Translations under genes and position numbers: made by a program
Shown here: piece after piece, positions 38,802-47,001 of the stretch
How positions within the stretch are numbered: position 1 is the stretch's first letter
Layout: the number at the start of each line of letters is the position of its first letter
Assembly: GCF_019823065.1 (NCBI RefSeq)
Contig: NZ_CP081966.1
Location: 6,045,501-6,109,500 of the forward strand
Direction: 5' to 3'
Length of the DNA stretch: 64,000 nt
Origin: Pseudomonas mosselii
Lineage (GTDB): Bacteria > Pseudomonadota > Gammaproteobacteria > Pseudomonadales > Pseudomonadaceae
The notes under the pieces: model-generated
What the model saw: only the letters and a program-made list of their open reading frames with translations
The model's database searches: none
What the model was told of the DNA's origin: nothing

Positions 38802-40885
38802 AGGGGCGCTCCGTCGAGTCCGGGGGGCAGTTGCGTTTGCTCGGCAGGCTCGAGCATCACTTCCACGCCCGGCAGCAGCGCCAGGCGCAGGCCGCTCAAG
38901 GCGTGCAGCAGGTGGGTGCGGGCGTCGCCGCGTTCGTACAATTCGTCCAGGTTCAGCGCCAGGCGCGCACGCTCCATGTTGCGCAGCAGCGCCGCCGGGG
39001 CATGCAGGCGCTCGCCGGCACGCAGGCAGGCGGCGTAGTGACTGCCTACCTCCTCGATCACCGTGCGCAGGCGTTCGCGGGCCTCGGCGCCGGCGCGCGG
39101 CAGGTAGGCCAGCAGGTCGAGCAGGTTCAGGCCCACGCGCAGGTCGCGCAGGGCCACGCCGCTGTCCTGGCCGGTCTGCGACAGGCGCGGCAGGTGCTGC
39201 ATCAGGCGGTCGAGCATCTGCACGCCGACTTGGCGGTGCTCGGCCAGGGTGGCCGGCGCGGTCATCTCGACGATGTCGCGCCAGGTGAAGCGGGTCATGC
39301 GCTTGGCCGCCAGCTCCACGCCGAACGGGCGCACCACCAGGGTCCAGATGAAGGCGAACAGCAGGCCCACGGGACCGGCCAGGTTGGCGTTGATGAAGGT
39401 GAAGAAGTCGGCGTCGTAGGCGCCCTGGATACTGATGAAGGTCGAAGTGTTGACGATGGTCAGCAGGGTACCGAGGTAAAAACGCGGCTGCACGGTCAGG
39501 GTGCCGACGCAGATGAACGGCACCGCGAAGGCCAGCACCAGCATCGGAAAGTCGTGCAGGTTGGGCAGTACCAGGAACAGGTACAGGCTGGAGAAGATCA
39601 CCGACATCAAGGTCCAGAAGAAGAACCGGTAGATCTGCGGCGCCGGGTCGTCCATGGCGGCGAAGAAACTGCACGACACGGCGGCCAGGATCACCGCGCT
39701 GGCGCCGTCGTTCCAGCCCAGACCGATCCACAGGCCGCAGGCGACGATGATGGCGGTGACGGTGGAGAACACCGAATAGAGCATCAGGCCACGGTCGAAG
39801 AACGGCGTCAGACGGCCCAGGCGCCAGTGACGGTAGACCGCGCGCCAGGGCGTGGCGTCGTCCTTGCGCAGGGCGTGCTGCAAGCTGCAGCAGTCCTGCC
39901 AGAGATCGGCCCATTCGGTCAGCCGGTAGAGGGCGTTGGACAACAGCAGTTCGGCGCGCTGGTCGATGGCGCCGGCGCCGGGCTGCAGGCGGTCGATCCG
40001 CTCGTGAAGGGCGGTCCAGCGCGCCACCGAGGCGCTGTCGGCAGTGCCCTTGAGCCATTCACGAGCAGCATCGAGTACCGGTTTCAACTGGGCGAACTGG
40101 GCCGGGGCGCGGCCCTCGAGGGCGATCAGGGCGTCGTCCAGGGCATCGATCACCGGCAACAGGTGGATCATCCGGCCACGCAGCTCACGGGCATTTTTCA
40201 GGGTATGCGGGCCGGCGCCTTCGTGGCCGAGCTGGCCGATCATCAATTCCAGCGAGTTGAAGGTGGCAACCATCGCGCCACGCATGCCGCCGACCTTGTC
40301 GGCGCTGGCCTCGCGGGCCAGGTAGGTATCGCTGTAGCGGATCGCCTCGGCGAACCAGTTGCCGGTCGCGCCCACCACCACCGGCGCCAGCCGGCGCGGC
40401 CAGAAAATCGCGCCGACCACCGCCGCGCAGACGATGCCCAGGCAGATCTCCTGGGCGCGGGACGAGGCAACGTCGAACACTGCCAGCGGGTTGTCGACCA
40501 CCGCCAGGGCGATCATCGGCAGGGTATAGCCGGCCAGCATCAGCACGTAGTTGTTGGCCGTGCGCAGGTTCAACGAAAGGAACAGCAAGGTGCCGGTCCA
40601 CAGGGCGATGGCAATGCTCAGCAGCAGCGGAGACTGCACCAGCGGCGGCACCAGGAGGATCGCTCCGCCGGCGCCCAGCAACGTACCCAGGGCCCGGTAA
40701 AGCGCCTTGGAGGTGGTGGGGCCGAGGAACGGGCTGGAGACGATGTACACCGTGGCCATGGCCCAGTAGGGACGCGGCAACTGCATGAGCAAGGCGATGT
40801 ACAGGGCGATCATCGACGCGGCGAAGGTGCGCACGCCGTAGAACCAGTCGCGGGCCGGGGGCACGGAGCTGAAGAAGCCACTCAT
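38798..40885 (-). CDS. FUSC-family aromatic acid exporter (AaeB-like)
   Basis: Inner membrane protein of 695 aa. Two blocks of membrane spans (about residues 15-175 and 360-510) are separated by cytoplasmic domains, the arrangement of the FUSC family. It starts MSGFFSSVPPARDWFYGVRT. AaeB exports aromatic carboxylic acids in E. coli; the substrate here is not known. It overlaps the MarR gene stop by 4 bp. Confidence 0.9.
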   Translation of the reverse strand: MSGFFSSVPPARDWFYGVRTFAASMIALYIALLMQLPRPYWAMATVYIVSSPFLGPTTSKALYRALGTLLGAGGAILLVPPLVQSPLLLSIAIALWTGTLLFLSLNLRTANNYVLMLAGYTLPMIALAVVDNPLAVFDVASSRAQEICLGIVCAAVVGAIFWPRRLAPVVVGATGNWFAEAIRYSDTYLAREASADKVGGMRGAMVATFNSLELMIGQLGHEGAGPHTLKNARELRGRMIHLLPVIDALDDALIALEGRAPAQFAQLKPVLDAAREWLKGTADSASVARWTALHERIDRLQPGAGAIDQRAELLLSNALYRLTEWADLWQDCCSLQHALRKDDATPWRAVYRHWRLGRLTPFFDRGLMLYSVFSTVTAIIVACGLWIGLGWNDGASAVILAAVSCSFFAAMDDPAPQIYRFFFWTLMSVIFSSLYLFLVLPNLHDFPMLVLAFAVPFICVGTLTVQPRFYLGTLLTIVNTSTFISIQGAYDADFFTFINANLAGPVGLLFAFIWTLVVRPFGVELAAKRMTRFTWRDIVEMTAPATLAEHRQVGVQMLDRLMQHLPRLSQTGQDSGVALRDLRVGLNLLDLLAYLPRAGAEARERLRTVIEEVGSHYAACLRAGERLHAPAALLRNMERARLALNLDELYERGDARTHLLHALSGLRLALLPGVEVMLEPAEQTQLPPGLDGAPL

Positions 40886-41319
40886 GGCATCACGCCCGCG
40901 GCTTCGAACGCCTGGATCACCCGCAAGGTGGCGTCCAGGTCGGCCTGGTCGATACCGCCGAGCACCTCACGACGCAGGCGTACCAATTCGCCTTCGATGG
41001 ACTCCGCCAGGGCGCGCCCCTCGACGGTCAGGCTCAGGGCCTTGGCGCGGCGGTCCAGCGGGTCCTCGCTGCGGCAGACCAGCCCGGCCTTGCACAGCTG
41101 GTCGAGCAGGCGCACCAGCGACGGGCTTTCCAGCCCGGCCGCCTGCGCCACTGCCACCTGATGCACACCGTCGCCCAGGCGCACGATCATCAGCAGCGGC
41201 ACGGCGCAGGCTTCGGAAATGCCGTAGCCGGTCAGGGCGCCCTGGCAAAGGCGCCGCCAATGACGGGCAGCGACGACCATGCCGCTGCTGATTTTCAGGT
41301 GCAGTGCGTCGAGGGACAT
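40882..41319 (-). CDS. MarR-family transcriptional regulator
   Basis: Winged-helix regulator of about 145 aa, with the recognition region LESPSLVRLLDQLCKAGLVC and the wing DPLDRRAKALSLTVEGRAL. The frame is open from an ATG at 41340, but that ATG lies inside a palindromic operator that should overlap the promoter, so I prefer the next ATG at 41319 (MSLDALHLKISSGMVVAARH). It is first in the efflux operon and likely represses it, with release by an exported aromatic compound. Confidence 0.85.
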   Translation of the reverse strand: MSLDALHLKISSGMVVAARHWRRLCQGALTGYGISEACAVPLLMIVRLGDGVHQVAVAQAAGLESPSLVRLLDQLCKAGLVCRSEDPLDRRAKALSLTVEGRALAESIEGELVRLRREVLGGIDQADLDATLRVIQAFEAAGVMP

Positions 41320-41338
41320 ATGGGAACCGAGGATATTC

Positions 41339-41354
41339 ATAGTTTGCTAACTAT
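41339..41354. promoter_or_regulatory. Palindromic MarR-type operator
   Basis: ATAGTTTGCTAACTAT has perfect 6-bp arms around a 4-bp centre. On the minus strand a TATATT -10-like hexamer lies directly upstream, so a bound dimer would block the promoter of the efflux operon. Confidence 0.65.
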
Positions 41355-41450
41355 CAATATACGCCCTGCCCTACCCCTGTCGTCAACCGGGGGTGACGGA
41401 GGGAAACGATGAAAGGTTGTTCATCTACCCGCGATCTAGCCGGATAACAC

Positions 41451-41503
41451 GATCCCTGGAGCGACCGGTCCGACGCCTCGGCAAGGCCGCTCATACAGGG
41501 ATC
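41451..41503. repeat. Inverted repeat, REP-related
   Basis: GATCCCTG at 41451-41458 pairs with CAGGGATC at 41496-41503, with REP-like GC-rich sequence inside (GGCAAGGCCGCTCATACAGG). It lies between the Sel1 gene end and the MarR promoter and may end the leftward Sel1 gene from outside or simply be a decayed REP. Confidence 0.5.
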
Positions 41504-41516
41504 GCTGAACATTGCC

Positions 41517-42329
41517 TCACGGCTGGATCTGGTCTTCCAGCTTCATGGTCAGCGCCAGGGTGCTGCCCATCTGGATGGCCTGGTCGCGCCAGCCGAGGTA
41601 GCGCGCCGCATCGCGACTGCTGAAATGCACCGCCAACTCCTCGGCCGCCTGCATCACGCCAGTCGCCGCCGCCAGCTCCAGCCAATACAGCCCGGCCTTG
41701 GTGTCCGCCTCGACATACACCCCATGCAACAAGCGGTAGCCCACCTCGAAGCGGCAGCGCGTCTCCCCGCGCTGGGCGCCACGCAGGAACCACTGGTACG
41801 CCTCGAGCGGGTCGACCTGCCACACCTGGTCGCCCTCGCACACCTCTTCTTCGTACAAATCTCCCAGCGCCGCAGCGGCATGCACCATGCCCCGCTCGAA
41901 GGCATGCCGGTAGTATTCGGCCGCGTTGGCGTAGGAGACATCCACACCCTTGCCGAAGTAATGCTGTTGGCCAAGGTTGAACCAGGCCGCGGCATTGCCC
42001 TGCAGCGCGGCCATGCGCAACAGGTGGCCGGCCAGCACGGTGTCGCCGCGCCAGTACTTGCCGTTGAGCCAGATCCAGCCCAGGTCATTGAGCGCCGCGA
42101 CATTGCCCAGCAAAGCCTGGCGGCACAGGTCGTGGTAGACCGCCTGCAGGTCGACCGCCTCGTCCAGCCGATCGGCCAGGCCGAAACGCTCGCCGCTCAA
42201 GGCCTGCTGGCTGGGCATGCCGACCCCGGCGAACAGCCTGTGGCGCTGTCCGGGGCGTGCCGGGGCCGGGACGATCCGCTCGGGGAGAAGCCGGGCGAGC
42301 AGCGAATGGATATTGCTGGCGGCAGACAT
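41517..42329 (-). CDS. Sel1-repeat protein
   Basis: Protein of 270 aa with three or four Sel1-like repeats, such as AALNDLGWIWLNGKYWRGDT, AAWFNLGQQHYFGKGVDVSY and AAALGDLYEEEVCEG. No signal peptide is seen, so it is probably cytoplasmic. I chose the ATG at 42329 because GAGG lies 6 nt upstream; two further in-frame ATGs (42335, 42341) have worse spacing. Sel1 proteins act as scaffolds; the partner is unknown. It is divergent from the WYL-type gene. Confidence 0.8.
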   Translation of the reverse strand: MSAASNIHSLLARLLPERIVPAPARPGQRHRLFAGVGMPSQQALSGERFGLADRLDEAVDLQAVYHDLCRQALLGNVAALNDLGWIWLNGKYWRGDTVLAGHLLRMAALQGNAAAWFNLGQQHYFGKGVDVSYANAAEYYRHAFERGMVHAAAALGDLYEEEVCEGDQVWQVDPLEAYQWFLRGAQRGETRCRFEVGYRLLHGVYVEADTKAGLYWLELAAATGVMQAAEELAVHFSSRDAARYLGWRDQAIQMGSTLALTMKLEDQIQP

Positions 42330-42535
42330 GTTCATCCTCATTGAACGACCCACAGCTCCAACCTCCACTGTGGTGAGGCGTGATTCTGCGCGATGCCACG
42401 ACAAAACCTGTCGCGAACGAATTGATCCCAGGCAACCAATTGCATCTTCCTTGATCTGAGCACGCTGTGGCCAATTGCCATGCCCTACCCGTGCCGCCAT
42501 CCTATGCCGGCAAGCCTAGACAAGGACGTTTCCTT

Positions 42536-43093
42536 TTGCCGTTCGCCACCACCCGCGCCACCCTCAGCCGCCAATGGGCCTTGCTCCGTCAATTGCCCAG
42601 CCGCTCCCCCGGGATCACCAGTGCCGAACTGGTGTGGCGCCTGCGTGACGTGGGCTTCACCGTCAGCAAGCGCACGGTCGAGCGCGACCTCAACGAGCTG
42701 TCGCTGATCTTCCCGCTGGAGCGCAACGACAAGAGCATCCCGTTCGGCTGGCACTGGTCGGCCAATGCCGGTGGCGAGCTGCGTGGGAATTTCGACCTGC
42801 AGGGGTACCTGCGCGGCGATACGCTGCAGCCAGGGCAAGGGGAAGGGGTCGAGTTGCAGGCATGGATCAGCGACCTGCTGGCCCGCCGACTGCGCGAAGC
42901 GCCGTTGACTGCCGACATGCAACTGACTGCCCTGGAACAGGGGCACCGGCTGCGGGCGACGGTGGCGGACGGCTGGCCCCTGCGCTGGTGGTTGCTGAGC
43001 CAGGGGGATGGGCTGGTGGTGGAAGCGCCGCAGGCGCTGCGCGAGGAGATTGCGCGGACGCTGGACAGCGCTGCGGCGCGGTATCGGAATTGA
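42536..43093 (+). CDS. WYL-domain transcriptional regulator
   Basis: Regulator of about 185 aa with an N-terminal helix-turn-helix (SRSPGITSAELVWRLRDVGF, then VSKRTVERDLNELS) and a C-terminal WYL-type domain cut short relative to the family's usual 230-320 aa. The start is uncertain: a TTG at 42536 has AAGGA 9 nt before it and gives LPFATTRATLSRQWALLRQL, while an ATG at 42467 would add 23 residues without homology. It is divergent from the Sel1 gene and may control it. Confidence 0.78.
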   Translation: MPFATTRATLSRQWALLRQLPSRSPGITSAELVWRLRDVGFTVSKRTVERDLNELSLIFPLERNDKSIPFGWHWSANAGGELRGNFDLQGYLRGDTLQPGQGEGVELQAWISDLLARRLREAPLTADMQLTALEQGHRLRATVADGWPLRWWLLSQGDGLVVEAPQALREEIARTLDSAAARYRN

Positions 43094-43105
43094 GCTCCGC
43101 GAGCC

Positions 43106-43969
43106 CTAGCGCTGCATCCCCCACCGCCGCACGGTCAGCCGCTCCAGGGTGTTGAACACCAGCCCCTCCACCAGCAGGCCGATAAGAATTACCACCGCCA
43201 ATCCGGCGAACACCTTGTCGGTATACAGCTCGTTGCGGTTCTGGAAGATGTACCAACCCAGCCCGCCCTTGCCGCTGCTGGCGCCGAACACCAGCTCGGC
43301 GGCGATCAGCGTACGCCAGGCGAAGGCCCAGCCGATCTTCAGCCCCGACAGGATCGACGGCAGCGCCGCCGGCACCAGGATATGCAGCACCAGGCGCAGG
43401 CCGCGCAGCCCGTAGTTGCGCCCGGCCATGCGCAGGGTCTCGGACACGCCCAGGAAGCCCGCGTAGGTGTTCAGCGCCAGCGCCCACAGCACCGAGTGCA
43501 CCAGCACGAAGATCAGGCTGTTGTCGCCCAGGCCGAACCAGAGCAAGGCCAACGGCAGCAGGGCGATGGCCGGCAGCGGGTTGAACATCGAGGTCAGCGT
43601 GCCCAGCAGATCGCGCCCCACTTGCGTCGAGACGGCGAGGCTGGTCAGGCCGAAGGCCAGGACGATGCCCAGCACATAGCCTTTGAGCAGCACCACCAGC
43701 GATACGCCGACCTTGGCCGGCAGCTCGCCGCTGAGCAGCCCGTCCCACAACGCGCTGGCGGTCTGCAGGAAGCTCGGCAGCAGCAGGTCGTTGCCGGTAT
43801 AGCCGGCAACGGCCTCCCAGACCAACGCAAGCAGTACCAGGATCACGGCCTTGCGCAGCCAGCCCTGTTGCCACAAGCGTTGCACCAGCGGCAGCTCGCG
43901 CTCCAGCGGCACACCCGGCAGGGGTTGCAGCTGCACTTCGTATTCCTGGCGTACAGGTGTCGTCGTCAT
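43106..43969 (-). CDS. Sulfonate/sulfate-ester type ABC transporter permease
   Basis: Permease of 287 aa from the ATG at 43969 (MTTTPVRQEYEVQLQPLPGV), six spans, with loop LVPAALPSILSGLKIGWAFA. The frame is open to 44116 but overlaps the ATPase gene. It belongs to the SsuC/TauC/AtsB group. It is the last gene of a leftward cassette of dioxygenase, binding protein, ATPase and permease, and its stop lies 13 bp from that of the convergent WYL-type gene. Confidence 0.9.
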   Translation of the reverse strand: MTTTPVRQEYEVQLQPLPGVPLERELPLVQRLWQQGWLRKAVILVLLALVWEAVAGYTGNDLLLPSFLQTASALWDGLLSGELPAKVGVSLVVLLKGYVLGIVLAFGLTSLAVSTQVGRDLLGTLTSMFNPLPAIALLPLALLWFGLGDNSLIFVLVHSVLWALALNTYAGFLGVSETLRMAGRNYGLRGLRLVLHILVPAALPSILSGLKIGWAFAWRTLIAAELVFGASSGKGGLGWYIFQNRNELYTDKVFAGLAVVILIGLLVEGLVFNTLERLTVRRWGMQR

Positions 43970-43982
43970 GCCCTGGCTCCCG

Positions 43983-44846
43983 TCAGTAGGCGATACGGAT
44001 ATCGTTGAAGCCCAGATCGTCCGCTGGCGTCGAGGCATCGGCCTCGTCGAACAACAGCCGGTGGATACGCCGGGCACTGGCCTGGAAATCGCTGGCGCCG
44101 AGGCTACCGAGGTCATACTGGTGGCTGTGCACCTCGGCCCGCACCCGCCCGGGATGCGGCGACAGCAGCAGGATGCGATTGCCCACCACCAGCGCCTCTT
44201 CGATGGAGTGGGTGACGAACAGCAGGGTGAAGCGCACCTCCTCCCACAGCAGCAGCAGCTCTTCCTGCATCTTGCGCCGGGTCAGGGCGTCGAGGGCGGC
44301 GAACGGCTCGTCCATCAGCAGGATCTTCGGCTGCGTGGCCAGTGCCCGGGCGATGGCCACGCGGGCCTTCATGCCACCGGACAGGGTGTGCGGGTAGGCG
44401 TCGGCGAAGGCGGCCAGGCCGACTTTCTCGAGGTAATGCAGCGCCCGCTCCTCGGCCTCGGCGCGCTTGAGCTGGCCGGACACCAGCAGCGGGAACATCA
44501 CGTTCTGCTTCACCGTCTTCCACGGCGGCAACTGGTCGAACTCCTGGAACACCACGATGCGGTCCGGCCCCGGGCCGCGCACCGGCTGGCCCTGGAGCAG
44601 GATTTGCCCTTCCCGTGGCTCGATGAAGCCGGCCACGGCCTTGAGCAAGGTGGACTTGCCGCAGCCGGACGGGCCGAGCAAGACGAAACGGTCGGCGCGG
44701 TCGACCTCGAAACTGACCTGGTGGGTGGCCCGCACCACGCGCTGGGCGGTGCGGTATTCAAGGCTCAGGTTGTCCACCGCCAGCAGCGGTGGGGTGGCGA
44801 CACGGCTCAGGTTGCTGGCCGTGTGGCCTGGCAATGGGGCGGTCAT
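43983..44846 (-). CDS. Sulfonate/sulfate-ester type ABC transporter ATPase
   Basis: ATPase of 287 aa with Walker A GPSGCGKST, signature LSGGMKAR (Met in place of the usual Gln), Walker B ILLMDEPFAALD and H-loop VTHSIEEA. It has a short N-terminal extension before the core. It lies 13 bp upstream of the permease gene and 6 bp after the binding protein gene. The nearest described system is AtsC of the alkyl sulfate ester importer. Confidence 0.9.
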   Translation of the reverse strand: MTAPLPGHTASNLSRVATPPLLAVDNLSLEYRTAQRVVRATHQVSFEVDRADRFVLLGPSGCGKSTLLKAVAGFIEPREGQILLQGQPVRGPGPDRIVVFQEFDQLPPWKTVKQNVMFPLLVSGQLKRAEAEERALHYLEKVGLAAFADAYPHTLSGGMKARVAIARALATQPKILLMDEPFAALDALTRRKMQEELLLLWEEVRFTLLFVTHSIEEALVVGNRILLLSPHPGRVRAEVHSHQYDLGSLGASDFQASARRIHRLLFDEADASTPADDLGFNDIRIAY

Positions 44847-44852
44847 CGGCGT

Positions 44853-45872
44853 TCAGCTCCCCTGCAACGGGCGTTCATCCTGGAAGAAGTAGTCCTTCCA
44901 CGATTCAGGCTTGTTCTTGATCGCGCCGACCCGGTAGAGGAACTCGGCCAACTTGTAGGTGTTCTTCGGCGTGACGGTGAATTCGTACTGCGGGTTGTCG
45001 ATCAGCTTGATCAGCGCCTCGCGGTCGATCTTGGCCTTGGTCAAGCGGATGTAGGTGTCGGCGGCGCCGGCCTTGTCCTTCTGGGCATAGTCGGCGGCCT
45101 CGGCCAGGGCGTCGACGAAGGCCTTGTAGGTCTTGGGGTTGTCCTTGCGGAATTTCTCGGTGGCGAACAGCAGGGTCGGTGAGTTGGGGCCGAGCAGGTC
45201 GTAGCTGTCGAGCACCACGTGCACGTTCTTGTTGGCCAGCACCTGGTCCTGGAACGGAGGGTTGGAGAAGTGCCCGTTGAGCTCGGTGCCGCCGGCCAGC
45301 AAAGCCGCGGTGGCGTCCGGGTGCGGCACGGCCAGGGTGTACTTGTCGAGGCGGTTGTACTCCTTGTCGCCCCACTGCCGGGCGGCGGCATACTGCAGGA
45401 AGCGCGACTGCACCGAAACGCCCACCGCCGGAACGGCGATACGGTCCTTGTCGGAGATATCGGCGATGGTCTTCACATTGGGGTTGCTGCTGACCAGGTA
45501 GTACGGGAAGTTGCCCAGCGAGGCCACGGCCTTGACGTTCTGCCGGCCGCGGGTTCTATCCCACACCGTGAGCAGCGGCCCGACACCGGCGCCGGCGATG
45601 TCCACCGAGCCGGACAGCAAGGCGTCGTTGATCGCCGCGCCACCGGACAGCTGGGCCCAGTCGACCTTGATGTCGAGGCCCTGCTCCTTGCCGTGCTTCT
45701 CGATCAGTTGCTGGTCGCGCACCACATTGAGCAGCAGGTAGACGATGCCGAACTGTTCGGCGATGCGGATCTGCCCTTCGGCATGGGCCACGGTCGGCGC
45801 CGCCAGGCTGCCCAGACCCAAGCTGGCGCCCAGGCCGATACTTGCCGCCAGGCGGCTGATGGATTTGCGCAT
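44853..45872 (-). CDS. Sulfonate/sulfate-ester type ABC binding protein
   Basis: Periplasmic binding protein of 339 aa with a signal peptide (MRKSISRLAASIGLGASLGL, cut after AHA near residue 31). The mature start EGQIRIAEQFGIVYLLLNVV fits the NMT1/SsuA-like family, closest in type to AtsR. It lacks the TauA- or SsuA-specific blocks present in the other two operons of this window, so its ligand is probably another sulfonate or a sulfate ester. Confidence 0.9.
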   Translation of the reverse strand: MRKSISRLAASIGLGASLGLGSLAAPTVAHAEGQIRIAEQFGIVYLLLNVVRDQQLIEKHGKEQGLDIKVDWAQLSGGAAINDALLSGSVDIAGAGVGPLLTVWDRTRGRQNVKAVASLGNFPYYLVSSNPNVKTIADISDKDRIAVPAVGVSVQSRFLQYAAARQWGDKEYNRLDKYTLAVPHPDATAALLAGGTELNGHFSNPPFQDQVLANKNVHVVLDSYDLLGPNSPTLLFATEKFRKDNPKTYKAFVDALAEAADYAQKDKAGAADTYIRLTKAKIDREALIKLIDNPQYEFTVTPKNTYKLAEFLYRVGAIKNKPESWKDYFFQDERPLQGS

Positions 45873-45890
45873 GATGTGTTTCCTCAGTCG

Positions 45891-46790
45891 TCAGAACGGG
45901 GCATCGCCCTGGATGGTGGTGCGGTACAGCTTGCGGCGCAGGTGCGCGGGGCAACCGGTGGCCAGGTGGATCAGCGAGCGGTTGTCCCAGAACACCAGGT
46001 CGTGGGGCTGCCATTGGTGGCGATAGATGTTCTGCTCCAACACGCTCAAGGCGTACAGCTGTTGCAGCACGTCGCGGCTTTCGTCATCCGGCAGGCCGAC
46101 GATGCGGGTGGTGAAGCCTTCGCTGACGAACAGCGCCTTGCGGCCGTTTTCCGGGTGGGTACGCACCACCGGATGGATAACCTCCTGGACCTGGGCCAGT
46201 TGCTCGGCGGTCAGCGTCGGGCGCCAGTTGCCTTCAAACTTGGTCTCGGCGTAACGGGCGGTGTAGGAGTGGGCGGCGCTGCGGCCCTCGACGACCCGAC
46301 GCAGGGCCTCGGGCAGCGCGTCCCAGGCCTTGTGCATGTCGGCGAACAAGGTGTCACCGCCTTCGCTGGGCAGCTCCTGGGCGTGCAGCATCGAGCCCAG
46401 GCTCGGCAGCTCCTTGTACGACAGGTCCGAATGCCAGAACTTGCCGGCATCGCCCAGGCCGACGTTGCGGCCGTCCTCGACGATATTGGAAACGATCAGG
46501 ATCTCGGGATGGCCGGCGAGCAGGAACTGCTTGAGCACATGGATCTGCAGCTCGCCGAAACGGCGGCTGAAGGCGATCTGCTGTTCGGGGGTAATGCGCT
46601 GGTCGCGAAACACCAGGACGTGATGGTCCAGGTGGGCGCGGTGAATACGGGTGAAATCCTCGGCATTGACCGCACGGGCCAGGTCGAGGCCGATGATCTC
46701 GGCACCGACGGCGCCGGGGAACGGACGGATGTCGAAGGTTTGCGGCAGGGCGCTGTCGATGGTCAACAAGGCGTTCGAGGCGGCTGGCAT
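45891..46790 (-). CDS. TauD/TfdA-family dioxygenase
   Basis: Fe(II)/2-oxoglutarate dioxygenase of 299 aa, first gene of the cassette. Metal ligands are His120 and Asp122 in KFWHSDLSY and His275 in SLIHLATG; Arg290 is the probable 2-oxoglutarate ligand. It shares the GDAPF C-terminus with the TauD of this window but has a different active-site loop, and so is likely to use a different sulfonate or alkyl sulfate (as AtsK does). Confidence 0.9.
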   Translation of the reverse strand: MPAASNALLTIDSALPQTFDIRPFPGAVGAEIIGLDLARAVNAEDFTRIHRAHLDHHVLVFRDQRITPEQQIAFSRRFGELQIHVLKQFLLAGHPEILIVSNIVEDGRNVGLGDAGKFWHSDLSYKELPSLGSMLHAQELPSEGGDTLFADMHKAWDALPEALRRVVEGRSAAHSYTARYAETKFEGNWRPTLTAEQLAQVQEVIHPVVRTHPENGRKALFVSEGFTTRIVGLPDDESRDVLQQLYALSVLEQNIYRHQWQPHDLVFWDNRSLIHLATGCPAHLRRKLYRTTIQGDAPF

Positions 46791-46965
46791 TGTTCACTCC
46801 CACGCAGTGCGCGACTTCAGGGCGCGCAACGATCGGAAACGCACGGGGATTGCCCGTGTGGGTTCGAGTCGTGCGGCGCGCCGATTGGTCGGCGGGTACG
46901 CAGTGGGGTGACTATAAAGTCATAAGAACAGGATTTTAAATACCTTTACGACATATCCATATGAA

Positions 46966-46990
46966 GGAGCGGCCTTACCGAGGCCGCTCC
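46966..46990 (-). terminator. Hairpin after lapC
   Basis: Perfect 10-bp stem GGAGCGGCCT/AGGCCGCTCC with a 5-nt loop, 12 bp beyond the lapC stop. It is REP-related and probably limits read-through into the dioxygenase cassette. Confidence 0.65.
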
Positions 46991-47001
46991 CACAAGATCG
47001 A

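Noticed and set aside
38589..40058. A 489-aa minus-strand frame covering DUF1656 and half of the FUSC gene
   Set aside because: Only its last 70 codons are real (the DUF1656 protein with its GTG start at 38801). The upstream part is an out-of-frame reading of FUSC.
38831..41161. A 776-aa plus-strand frame opposite the FUSC gene
   Set aside because: Composition is that of an antisense frame, and the opposite strand encodes a complete, translationally coupled efflux operon.
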